Source: Dehalococcoides sp. JdFR-54 (GTDB lineage: Bacteria; Chloroflexota; Dehalococcoidia; JdFR-54). From it: a DNA stretch of 34,922 nucleotides. Below the pieces are notes generated by a model that was not told the DNA's origin, did no database searches, and saw nothing but the letters and a program-made list of their open reading frames with translations. Location: the NCBI GenBank assembly GCA_002011475.1, contig MTNP01000034.1:18269-53190 (forward strand), written 5' to 3'. A program made the position numbers and the translations under genes. This document shows positions 18,042 to 28,521 of the stretch, piece after piece. Position 1 is the stretch's first letter; each line of letters begins with the position of its first letter.

Positions 18042-18974
18042 TCAGGGCTGGGCTGCCCCGATGAGCTGGGCTATATCCCCCACCCCCTCCCGCCGCATAA
18101 AGGCCTCGATGCCGCCTATTATCTCCAGGGCAACTTTGGGATTGACGAAATTGGCCGTGCCCACCTGCACCGCGCTGGCCCCCGCCATGAGGAACTCCAG
18201 GGCGTCCTGGGCCGAGGCGATGCCCCCGCAGCCGATTACCGGCACCTCCACCGCCTGAGCCACCCGATATACCATGTAAAGGGCCACGGGCTTGATGGCC
18301 GGGCCGGACAGGCCCCCCACCCCGCTGCCCAGGGCCGGCCTGCGTCGAGCCACATCTATGGCCATGCCCTTTAGGGTGTTTATCACCGTCAGGGCATCGG
18401 CGCCGGCCTGGGCTACCGCCCCAGCTATCTCGGCGATGTCAGTGACATTGGGGCTGAGCTTGACCATCACGGGCAGGGAGGTGACCTCCTTGACCGCAGC
18501 AGTGACCTCAGCGGCAGTCACCGGGTCGGTGCCGAACTCCATTCCGCCAGCCTCAAGGTTGGGGCAACTGATGTTGACCTCCAGGGCACTTACCCCGGCC
18601 ACGCCCTCCAGTCGGGCTGCCAGCCGGGCATACTCTTCCACCGTCTCTCCGGCTATATTGACAATGACTGGCACCTGCCAGGTGGCCCACAGGGGGGCCT
18701 TGTCCCGGATCAAGGCGTCCACCCCTATGTTGTGGAGCCCTATGGAGTTGAGCAGGCCCGAGGCTGTCTCTATCAAGCGGGGTTGGGGGTGGCCGGGGCG
18801 GGGCTTCAGGGTGGTACCCTTGCATACAATGGCCCCCAGGCGCTGAATATCCAGGACCGGCGCCAATTCGTCCCCGTAACCAAAGGTGCCGGCGGCCACC
18901 ATCACCGGGTTCTTGAGCCAAAGCCCCCTTTTACTCCTGGGGGCAAGCTGCACCGAGAGCCTTAGTTCCGCCAT
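18042..18974 (-). CDS. pyrD: dihydroorotate dehydrogenase, class 1B catalytic subunit
   Basis: PyrD oxidises dihydroorotate to orotate in pyrimidine synthesis. The 310-residue protein has NPVMVAAGTFGYG, KGTTLKPRPGHPQPR, the catalytic cysteine C137 in NISCPN, VMVKLSPNVTDI, GVGGLSGPAIKP and the FMN-phosphate site GCGGIASAQDALEF with GASAVQVGT. The catalytic cysteine (rather than serine) and the lack of a membrane arm mark it as class 1. The sequence details fit class 1B, which normally needs PyrK to pass electrons to NAD+. No pyrK is next to it. The ATG at 18974 lies five bases after the preceding gene, with AGGA just upstream. Confidence 0.95.
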   Translation of the reverse strand: MAELRLSVQLAPRSKRGLWLKNPVMVAAGTFGYGDELAPVLDIQRLGAIVCKGTTLKPRPGHPQPRLIETASGLLNSIGLHNIGVDALIRDKAPLWATWQVPVIVNIAGETVEEYARLAARLEGVAGVSALEVNISCPNLEAGGMEFGTDPVTAAEVTAAVKEVTSLPVMVKLSPNVTDIAEIAGAVAQAGADALTVINTLKGMAIDVARRRPALGSGVGGLSGPAIKPVALYMVYRVAQAVEVPVIGCGGIASAQDALEFLMAGASAVQVGTANFVNPKVALEIIGGIEAFMRREGVGDIAQLIGAAQP

Positions 18975-18979
18975 CTGTC

Positions 18980-19831
18980 CTAAGCGAAAGTAACCACATT
19001 GCCGGCATTATTGTAGAAAAAGCCCTCGCCGAACTCCTGGGCCAAGCGAGCGGCTGCGGCCATCCCGGTACAGTGGGAAACCCCAAGCCTCTGCACCCCT
19101 AGTCCCTTCAGCTCGGCGATGGTCTCCTCCATCTGGCGCTCCGAGGCATGGAAGAGATGGGCACCCCCCACCACCGCATGCACCATCTCCATGCCGGTGA
19201 GCTCCTGGGCGTAGCGCACATGGTTGATGACGCCCCGGTGGGCACAGCCCAGTACGATGACCAGGCCCAGCTCCGTCTTGAGAAACAGGGACTGGTCATC
19301 GGCCACGGGATCGGGGCGAAAGCCATCGCCTTCCTTGAGGAAGAGGGTATCGTCGATGGCTTCGTAGTCAGTGATCATCGGGACCTGGCCACTGGCCACG
19401 ATGTCCTCGCTGAGCCAGGTAGGCCCTGGGGTGAGGGCGAAGCTCGCCCCCAACCCCTCCAGCTCCTCCCGAGGGAAGGGTATGCCCCGGTAACGGTATC
19501 GCTCGGCGTCCCGGGGCTTGGCATACTTGGGCCCCCATATCCCGGGGTGGCCGATTATCTCCATCTCCCGGCGCGCTTTGGTCAACACCGAGCGCAGGCC
19601 ACCGGTATGGTCAACGTGGCCATGGCTGAGCACAACCTTATCCACAGTGGCCAGGTTGACCCCCAGGGCATCGGCATTGTGGGCCACCGAGATGCTCAGA
19701 CCCGTATCCAGTAAGATATTCTGGCCATCGGCCTCCACCAGGATGCTCAGACCCCACTCGGCCAGCACCCCTAGCCAGGCAGCAGTGTTCTCGCTGAGCG
19801 TAGTCAGCCGGAGCTTGGCTGGGTCGATCAC
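18980..19831 (-). CDS. metallo-beta-lactamase-fold hydrolase
   Basis: The 283-residue protein has the zinc-binding signature H70-G-H72-V-D74-H75 (LSHGHVDHTGG), an N-terminal LLDTGLS and later VIVLGCAHRGVINHV, VVGGAHLFHAS and GVSHCTGMAA. This is the layout of the branch that includes 7,8-dihydropterin-6-methyl-4-(beta-D-ribofuranosyl)aminobenzene-5'-phosphate synthase, though the substrate here is unproven. The start is a GTG at 19831, overlapping the stop of the small upstream gene as GTGA, so the two are translationally coupled. pyrD follows after five bases. Confidence 0.88.
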   Translation of the reverse strand: MIDPAKLRLTTLSENTAAWLGVLAEWGLSILVEADGQNILLDTGLSISVAHNADALGVNLATVDKVVLSHGHVDHTGGLRSVLTKARREMEIIGHPGIWGPKYAKPRDAERYRYRGIPFPREELEGLGASFALTPGPTWLSEDIVASGQVPMITDYEAIDDTLFLKEGDGFRPDPVADDQSLFLKTELGLVIVLGCAHRGVINHVRYAQELTGMEMVHAVVGGAHLFHASERQMEETIAELKGLGVQRLGVSHCTGMAAAARLAQEFGEGFFYNNAGNVVTFA

Positions 19832-19998
19832 GGCTTTTTCTCCCTCCCCCTGCGGAACCTATCATAGAGGCGCCCGATGTCATCCGCCACTTTGGCCAGG
19901 TCAACGACGAGGTTGACTATCTCCATAAACAGGGAGCTCTCGTCCCGCTTCTTCGGGGGCGGTAACCCCTCCTTCTTTTTGCGCTTGCGCCCGAACAT
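19828..19998 (-). CDS. 56-residue basic protein, unknown
   Basis: I read an ATG at 19998 and a TGA at 19830-19828, giving a 56-residue protein. It starts MFGRKRKKKEGLPPPKKRD, continues with an amphipathic stretch (MEIVNLVVDLAKVADDIGRL) and ends with a second basic patch (YDRFRRGREKK). The gene fills the gap between gap (stop at 20014) and the beta-lactamase-fold gene exactly and overlaps the latter by four bases. That exact fit argues that it is real. A basic-hydrophobic-basic layout could bind nucleic acid or the membrane surface. Only a weak ribosome-binding site (CAGGG) is visible. Confidence 0.6.
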   Translation of the reverse strand: MFGRKRKKKEGLPPPKKRDESSLFMEIVNLVVDLAKVADDIGRLYDRFRRGREKKP

Positions 19999-20013
19999 GC
20001 TGCCCTGACCGGA

Positions 20014-21101
<1,088 letters not shown>

Positions 21102-21132
21102 CTGTTCGACTGCGGACACCGCCCAGGGCGAC

Positions 21133-22158
21133 TTAACGGCTCTTTGGGGCGGCCGCACCTTGGGGCCTGGGGCTGCGCCTCAGCAGGTCCAGAAAGGCCT
21201 CCAGTCGGGTGCGCAGGTGCTGGCTGAGGGTGAATTCGTCGTTGCCCTCCACGGTGAGCATGGGCAGGTCGATGGCATGGCGAAAGACGATGTCGGCGAT
21301 GCCCCGGTGGCAGAAGGCCTGGACATAGTGGATAACCCCATCCACCCGCCGGCGCCTTAGCTCTCGCCGGATGTCGGCGATGCGATGGATAAGGGGATAG
21401 GGATAGGTATAGTGGGAGTACTGCTCGGCCAGGGATTTGCCGGGGCGGGGCATGGCGAACTGGCGCTGGGTCTCATTGAACACCACCCGCGCCCCATAAC
21501 GCTCCACAAAGGGATAGAGGTCCCGGGCAAAGACCGCAGGCACCCCGATATAGGCCAGCCGGAGCATATCATCGGGATAGGGCGAGCGCCTTTCGGCCTG
21601 GGCCACGACCTGCGCCAGGCCCTGCTCATAGGCCTGAAAATCGCCGTTGAAATCGGAGCTGGAGACCAGCCACAGGTGATTTTCCCAGCCACTCACCCTC
21701 CCCTGCCTCCAGGTAAGCTCGTCCAGTCGGTGGGCCAGCCGGCGGCTGTTCTTGAGCCGGGTCCGCATTCCCTCGGCGGAGGCAAGACCCGTGCCCAGCC
21801 TTTGGGCCAGGGATTCCAGGCACTGCCTCATTCGCCCCGGATCGGGTTCCTCGGGGAAGGCGAAGGGAACGGTCTCCAGCCCTTTGAGCTTGAGCACCTC
21901 CATAAGCATCAGGGTATTGGAGCAGTCGCCGCTGGTGACGCAGAGGACGGTGTCTATGCCCCGCTCCATACATACCGCATAAATGCCCTTGATCCAGGAG
22001 CAGCAGTTCTGAGGAAAGCCATCCCTTTCGGCGATGCCCAACAGTCGCTCTGGGTCGGGGTCGTTAATGAACAGGTTATTCAGGTCGAGGGGTTGGTAGC
22101 CCGCCGCCAGGAGCACCTCCACAGGCACGGTGGCAGTAATGCCGATGCGGCGCCCCAT
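21133..22158 (-). CDS. stand-alone 2-hydroxyacyl-CoA dehydratase D/HgdB-like iron-sulfur protein
   Basis: The roughly 341-residue protein belongs to the HgdB/FldBC/Bcr family. It begins GRRIGITATVPVEVLLAAGY and has the three conserved cysteine regions expected to hold a [4Fe-4S] cluster: NCCSWIKG (C52, C53), SGDCSNT (C79) and QAFCHRGIADI. No second subunit and no activator ATPase are adjacent, unlike the cluster at 29.9-34.9 kb. Single-gene members of this kind (YjiM-like) are widespread and mostly uncharacterised. The ATG at 22158 is preferred over a TTG two codons earlier. It follows the metallopeptidase gene in the eno run. Confidence 0.82.
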   Translation of the reverse strand: MGRRIGITATVPVEVLLAAGYQPLDLNNLFINDPDPERLLGIAERDGFPQNCCSWIKGIYAVCMERGIDTVLCVTSGDCSNTLMLMEVLKLKGLETVPFAFPEEPDPGRMRQCLESLAQRLGTGLASAEGMRTRLKNSRRLAHRLDELTWRQGRVSGWENHLWLVSSSDFNGDFQAYEQGLAQVVAQAERRSPYPDDMLRLAYIGVPAVFARDLYPFVERYGARVVFNETQRQFAMPRPGKSLAEQYSHYTYPYPLIHRIADIRRELRRRRVDGVIHYVQAFCHRGIADIVFRHAIDLPMLTVEGNDEFTLSQHLRTRLEAFLDLLRRSPRPQGAAAPKSR

Positions 22159-22164
22159 CTCCAA

Positions 22165-22539
22165 CTAGTCGCGCTCGCTCTCCAGGGCCTCCAGGCGCTC
22201 GTCGCTGAGGCCGAAGTGGTGGGCTATCTCGTGACGCACCACCCGGCCCACCTCCGCCTCCATCTCCTCAGGGGTCCTGCACATGGCCTCTATCGGCCCT
22301 TGGAAAATGGTTATCTTATCGGGAGGCACCAGATTGTAGCGTATGCCCCGCTCGGTGAGAGGCACCCCCTCGTAGAGGCCCAGGAGCTGCCACCGACTCC
22401 TCAGCCCCGCCTGGTTCAATTGTTCCCGACTGGGCCAGTCCTGAACCACCACGTCTATATTCTCCAGGCGACGGCGGAATTTCCAGGGCAGGGCCTCTAT
22501 AGCCCTGGCCACCAGCGCCTCGAATTTCTCTGTCTCCGT
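22165..22539 (-). CDS. zincin-like metallopeptidase (HExxH), probable ACG start
   Basis: A small minimal zincin with the zinc motif HEIAHHFGLSD near its C-terminus, as in the PF06262 family. The first canonical start is a GTG at 22512 (115 residues), but it has no ribosome-binding site and would cut the usual N-terminal helix. A perfect AGGAGG lies at 22551-22546, and six bases later the in-frame codon is ACG (22539-22537), giving TETEKFEALVARAIEALP. That matches the expected start of the family. I therefore place the start at ACG, a very rare initiator, or an ATG altered by mutation or error. Co-transcribed after eno, with the HgdB-like gene next. Confidence 0.7.
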   Translation of the reverse strand, partial: TETEKFEALVARAIEALPWKFRRRLENIDVVVQDWPSREQLNQAGLRSRWQLLGLYEGVPLTERGIRYNLVPPDKITIFQGPIEAMCRTPEEMEAEVGRVVRHEIAHHFGLSDERLEALESERD

Positions 22540-22550
22540 GGCCGGCCTCC

Positions 22551-24324
<1,774 letters not shown>

Positions 24325-24347
24325 GGCTGCCTCCAGGATGATGAACA

Positions 24348-24376
24348 ATTATAGAACTTGGCCCGAGCTTTGGCAA
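24348..24376 (-). promoter_or_regulatory. promoter of the LOG-eno operon
   Basis: TTGCCA (24376-24371), a 17-base spacer and a perfect TATAAT (24353-24348) read on the minus strand, 24 bases before the first start codon. This is one of the best sigma-70 matches in the window. Confidence 0.75.
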
Positions 24377-24441
24377 CCGCCGCTAAAGCACCAGCGAGGC
24401 ACTGCGACCATGCCTCGCCGGATTTCAAAGGAAACCGCTGC

Positions 24442-25650
24442 CTACAGAATTACCCCCTCGTCCTTGAACTGCACTATCTCCTCCCAGCCATAGCCCAGCT
24501 CCAGGAGGATCTCCTCATTATGCTGGCCCAAGGTCGGGGCTACTCTCCTTATGGAGGCTGGGGTCTGGCTGAACTGAATAGGGCTCATCAGCCACTTGGT
24601 CTTGCCCCATCGGGGGTGGTCCACTTCGACGATGTAGTTGTTGGCCACTACCATGGGGTCTTTGACCACCTCGTAGTAGTCCTGGACGGGTGCCCAGAGC
24701 ACCCCGTATTCGTCAAATAGCCTGCCCCATTCATCTCGGGGCCGGGTGGCCAGGACCTCATCCAGGATCCGGATCATCTCCACGTTGTTCCTGTTTCTCA
24801 CTTCCATGGTCTCGAACCTGGGGTCATGTTCCAGGTCCGGCCTGTCAATGGCCCGGCACAGGCCAGGCCAGTAGCGGTCGGGCTGGAGGCAGATGAGCTG
24901 CAACCATTTGCCATCCCGGCACCGGTAGCTATTGACCAGGGGATTGCCCGCAGTCTTCCTAGATACTCGGGAGACATTGGGGTCGCCGCTGAGCACTGCC
25001 TGGGCCTGAAAGGCGCCCTGCCACAAGGCATTGGCCAGCAGGGAATCGGCCACCTTCTGGCCGATGCCGAAGCGCTCCCGGGCCAGCAAGGCAACAGCTA
25101 TGCCGCCGGCGAACACCAGCCCGCTTATCTGGTCGCCCAGGGCGGCGCGCTGGGGGGGTGGGGGGTCATCAGGCTCCCCCAGGGAGGACATAAGGCCGGA
25201 GCGGGCCCAGTAGGCACCATAATCATAGCCTCCCCGCTCCGCCTCGGGACCTTGCTCGCCGTATCCGGAGGCATGGGCATAGATGATCTTGGGGTTTATC
25301 TGGGATATTTCCTCATAGGTTATGCCCAGCTTTTTCAGGGCCGTCAGCCGATAATTGGTGAGGAAGACATCGGCGGTCTCCACCAGCTTGTACAAGATGT
25401 CCCGGCCCTTTGGCTTCTTCAGGTCAATGGCCAGGCTCCGTTTGTTGCGGTTGTCCAAATCGAAGGGATAGTCTATGGGGGCGAAGCCCAGGACACCGGC
25501 AGACATGAGCCCCCGCATGGGGTCACCGCCCTCCACAGGCTCCACATGGATCACGTCGGCGCCCCAATCGCCCAGGACCACCGCTGTACTCGGGGCAAAC
25601 ACCCAGAAGGTCAGATCCAGAACCTTGTATCCCTCCAGGGGAAGCGTCAT
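24442..25650 (-). CDS. CaiB/BaiF family CoA-transferase (class III)
   Basis: Class III CoA-transferases move CoA from one acyl group to a free carboxylate through an aspartyl-CoA intermediate. The 402-residue protein has VLGDWGADVIHVEPVEGGDP, NRNKRSLAIDLKKPKGR, and D143 in GGYDYGAYWARSG at the position of the catalytic aspartate. The length is normal. The ATG at 25650 has a strong AAGGAGG six bases upstream. Its C-terminus (LELGYGWEEIVQFKDEGVI) is nearly the same as that of the partial CoA-transferase at the right edge, so the two are paralogs. The donor and acceptor are unknown. The DoxX-like gene lies upstream on the same strand. Confidence 0.92.
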   Translation of the reverse strand: MTLPLEGYKVLDLTFWVFAPSTAVVLGDWGADVIHVEPVEGGDPMRGLMSAGVLGFAPIDYPFDLDNRNKRSLAIDLKKPKGRDILYKLVETADVFLTNYRLTALKKLGITYEEISQINPKIIYAHASGYGEQGPEAERGGYDYGAYWARSGLMSSLGEPDDPPPPQRAALGDQISGLVFAGGIAVALLARERFGIGQKVADSLLANALWQGAFQAQAVLSGDPNVSRVSRKTAGNPLVNSYRCRDGKWLQLICLQPDRYWPGLCRAIDRPDLEHDPRFETMEVRNRNNVEMIRILDEVLATRPRDEWGRLFDEYGVLWAPVQDYYEVVKDPMVVANNYIVEVDHPRWGKTKWLMSPIQFSQTPASIRRVAPTLGQHNEEILLELGYGWEEIVQFKDEGVIL

Positions 25651-25683
25651 CTGCCACCTCCTTCAGTATCGCATTGAATCGGA

Positions 25684-26199
25684 TTATCTGGCGTGATGCC
25701 CCCATCCCCTTATGCGGCCCCATGCCCAGGAGTCCAGGGTCAGGAACCGGCTACCGGAGAGCAACAGGAGAGAGGCCACCACCATGATCACCACATCCAT
25801 AACTAGAGCATCCTGGACCCTTATGGTCAGGAGGTCTCCAAAGCAGGGACAAGGGGCATCTAACGGATATTCCCTCCACACATAGGTGCCGTTGGCCACA
25901 ATAAAGCTGATGATCATGAGCAGGCTGGCCCCGGCACAGACCCGGGGCAAAAGGCCCAGCACCAGACCCAACCCCACCGCCAGCTCCAGCCAGGGGAGCA
26001 CCGAGCCATAGGCTGAAGCCAGACCCTGGGGCAGCACGCCATAGCCGGTGACCGCATCCACGAACTCCGCCTGCTTGGGCAACTTCCCGGCCGCCGAGAG
26101 GAGGAACACACCCCCCAAGAGGAGTCTGAGGCCGAGGATGAGGTAGCGATTCCCCATGGCCTGGCTCAGGGAACTCAGTCGTCTTCTCCAGGTGGTCAC
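25684..26199 (-). CDS. DoxX/MauE-like membrane protein with CxC motif
   Basis: The 171-residue protein has four membrane helices and the DoxX-type opening RLLLGGVFLLSAAGKL. C117 and C119 in PCPCFGDLL sit between helices three and four, where MauE proteins carry a CxCFG motif. MauE-like proteins are thought to move electrons or thiol redox power across the membrane for partner thioredoxin-like proteins; none is adjacent here. The GTG start at 26199 has only a weak ribosome-binding site; an ATG at 26157 would also keep all helices. A possible weak promoter (TTGAAC, 17 bases, TATGTA) lies upstream. It reads away from the UspA gene. Confidence 0.75.
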   Translation of the reverse strand: MTTWRRRLSSLSQAMGNRYLILGLRLLLGGVFLLSAAGKLPKQAEFVDAVTGYGVLPQGLASAYGSVLPWLELAVGLGLVLGLLPRVCAGASLLMIISFIVANGTYVWREYPLDAPCPCFGDLLTIRVQDALVMDVVIMVVASLLLLSGSRFLTLDSWAWGRIRGWGHHAR

Positions 26200-26251
26200 T
26201 ATCCCATCCTATTACATATCACATTGCCGTCGTTGGTTCAAGTATCCCGTC

Positions 26252-26280
26252 TTGCAGCCTTCGCCACCCTCCATTATAAT
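26252..26280 (+). promoter_or_regulatory. promoter of the universal stress protein gene
   Basis: TTGCAG (26252-26257), a 17-base spacer and a perfect TATAAT (26275-26280), 41 bases before the UspA start. The -35 box is weak, which is common for regulated promoters. Confidence 0.6.
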
Positions 26281-26321
26281 CTACTGGGAAAGGCGTGGAA
26301 ATCGCCGCCTGCGGGGGAGAA

Positions 26322-27190
26322 ATGTATGATAAGATATTAGTGCCCCTGGATGGCTCCGAGCTGGCCGAGAACACCGTCTTGCCCTATGTAGAATCGGTGG
26401 CTGGAGCCTTCGACTCAGAGATAATCCTGACCAATGTCACCGGGCTTGCCGAAATAGGGCTTGGCCGTCTTTACAATACCTATCTGGACGGTGTGGCCAA
26501 GCAACTCGAGGCCAAACTTGAAGCCATGGGCAAGAAGCCCAGAGTGGGCTGGGAGGTCCTCACCGGCAAGCCCGCCGAGGAGATCCTCAAGGCTGCCGAC
26601 AGGAACAAGGCCAACCTCATCATCCTCTCCAGCGCCGGTGGCTCCGGGCTGGATCGATGGGTTTTGGGGGCGGTGGCCACCAAGCTGGTCCGGGCCTCCA
26701 GCGTGCCCATCTTGCTCATCAAACCCAGGGAAAGGGTCGAGGCTGCCAAGCCCTTCCAGAGCATTCTGGTTCCCCTGGACGGCTCCCCAGAGGCCGAGGT
26801 GGTGCTCCCCCATGTGGTCAGCCTGGCCACCAAGATGGGTCCCGGGTCACCACCTTCCAGGCGATTGACATCGCCTCCCTGGGGCCCACCGAATTTGCCT
26901 CCTATAATGCGGCCGTGGTCAAAGACCTAGAGGCCACGGTCACCAAGTATGTGTGCCACATCCGAGACCAGTTGAAAGGCCAAGGGATAACCGGCGAGTG
27001 CACAGCCGAAAAGGCATTGGGTTCAGCGGCGGATGAGATTGTCGATTACGCGGAGAGACACGATATAGATTTGATCGCCATGGCCAGCCACGGCCGCTCC
27101 GGCATCAAGCGCTGGGTCTTCGGCAGCGTGGCCGAGAAGGTGCTCCATGCCGCCCATAGCCCTATTTTGCTGGTGAGAGTTCAAAAATAG
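26322..27190 (+). pseudogene. tandem universal stress protein (UspA-UspA) with a frameshift
   Basis: Two UspA domains lie end to end in different frames. The first runs from MYDKILVPLDGSELAENT to VPILLIKPRERV, with its nucleotide-binding SSAGGSGLDRW. The second begins SILVPLDGSPEAEVVLPHV, and after about residue 173 the sequence continues one frame over as VTTFQAIDIASL and ends with the canonical MASHGRSGIKRWVFGSVAEKV. One missing base near 26838-26846, in GGTCCCGGGTC, explains everything: adding one C restores a single protein of about 290 residues. The ATG at 26322 is the usual Usp start. Either a sequencing error in a homopolymer-like run or a true break. Confidence 0.8.
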
Positions 27191-27243
27191 CCAAACAAGC
27201 TAAAGCCACAGAGGTCCAAACACCCGAAAAGAAGACACACCTA

Positions 27244-28521
27244 TTGCCCAGCTACGGGGACACCTTAAGGTGCACCAGTTGCGGGTTGTGCCTATCGGTG
27301 TGTCCCACCTATCGGGAGGAGTCCATCGAGACTTCCTCCCCCCGGGGCCGGCTCCACATCCTCAAGGCCTGGACCGAGGGCAAGCTGGAGACCAACCCCA
27401 ATCTGGGCAAGCAATTGTATCGCTGCCTGGGCTGCCAGGCCTGCTCAACGATCTGCCCCTCCGCCGTGGCCATAGATAGACTGGTGCTGGAGGGCCGAGC
27501 CAGACTTGACCAAAGGGGACTCGCCGCCTGGCTGCGCCGTTACCTTATCCAGGGGGCGAAGCTATCCTCTCGCCGTCTTCACCTGGCCGCTTTCCTCATC
27601 CGCCTTTACCAGCGCCTGGGCCCTCAGGCCCTGGGCCGGAGCCTGAGCAGGCCCAGGCTCCTGCCCCAGGGCCTGAGGGAGGCAGAAACCCTCCTGCCCC
27701 GGGTCCCTGCCCAGCTCCTGGAGGACATCCTGCCGCCCAGGATGCCTGCCCCAGAGGCAGGCCAGTGCAAAGTGGGCTATTTCCTCAATTGCCTCAACAA
27801 CCTGGCCCTGGAGGAAGTGGGCATGGCCTCGCTAAAGGTCCTCAATGCCTACGGTTGTGACCTGACCATACCCAAAGGCCAGTCCTGCTGTGGCATGCCG
27901 GCCCTGGCCTATGGCGAAACCGAAATATTCAGGGAGATGGCCCGCCGCAACATCGACCAGTTCCGAGACGCCGATGTCGAGGTGATTATCACCGATTGTG
28001 CCACTTGCGGCCACACCCTGAAGCTCTATGGAGAACTCCTGGCCAACGACCCTGGGTATGCCGAGGCCGCTCGCAACTTCAGCCAAAAGGTGAGGGATAT
28101 AACGGAGCTCCTAGCCCAGCTCCCCGCCCCCCAGCTCCAGCCCCTGGAGGGCGTGGTCACCTATCACGACCCCTGTCACCTGGGCCGGGGGCAGAGGGTC
28201 ATGAGCCAGCCCCGACAACTCCTGACCAGCACCGGCCTGAAGCTGGTGGAAATGCCGGAATCCGACTGGTGCTGTGGCAACGCCGGGAGCTATCTGTTCA
28301 CCCACCCGGGGCTCTCTCTGGCCATCCTCAAGAAAAAAGTGGAGAATGCCCGCAGCACCGGCGCCGATATCATCGCCACTGCCTGTCCCGGCTGCCTGCT
28401 TCAGCTTCGCCTAGGTGCCCGGCGGTTTGGGCTCAACGCCCAAGTGCTCCATCCCGTTCAAGTGTTAGCCCAGGCGCTGTCCCCCACTCCCTGGAAAGAG
28501 GTGGAACATGCCAAAGCCTAA
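27244..28521 (+). CDS. GlcF-like iron-sulfur subunit of a 2-hydroxyacid oxidoreductase
   Basis: The 425-residue protein has two ferredoxin motifs (C10-x2-C-x2-C-x3-C and C61-x2-C-x2-C-x3-C) and two CCG domains (SCCGMPAL; YHDPCHLGRGQRV with SDWCCGNAG and TACPGC). This is the GlcF/LutA-type electron-transfer subunit that pairs with a flavin subunit to oxidise glycolate, lactate or a similar 2-hydroxyacid. The first in-frame start is a TTG at 27244 with no clear ribosome-binding site; the frame stays open upstream without another start. The next gene overlaps its end by 14 bases. No membrane helix, so electrons go to a soluble or separate membrane partner. Confidence 0.88.
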   Translation: MPSYGDTLRCTSCGLCLSVCPTYREESIETSSPRGRLHILKAWTEGKLETNPNLGKQLYRCLGCQACSTICPSAVAIDRLVLEGRARLDQRGLAAWLRRYLIQGAKLSSRRLHLAAFLIRLYQRLGPQALGRSLSRPRLLPQGLREAETLLPRVPAQLLEDILPPRMPAPEAGQCKVGYFLNCLNNLALEEVGMASLKVLNAYGCDLTIPKGQSCCGMPALAYGETEIFREMARRNIDQFRDADVEVIITDCATCGHTLKLYGELLANDPGYAEAARNFSQKVRDITELLAQLPAPQLQPLEGVVTYHDPCHLGRGQRVMSQPRQLLTSTGLKLVEMPESDWCCGNAGSYLFTHPGLSLAILKKKVENARSTGADIIATACPGCLLQLRLGARRFGLNAQVLHPVQVLAQALSPTPWKEVEHAKA

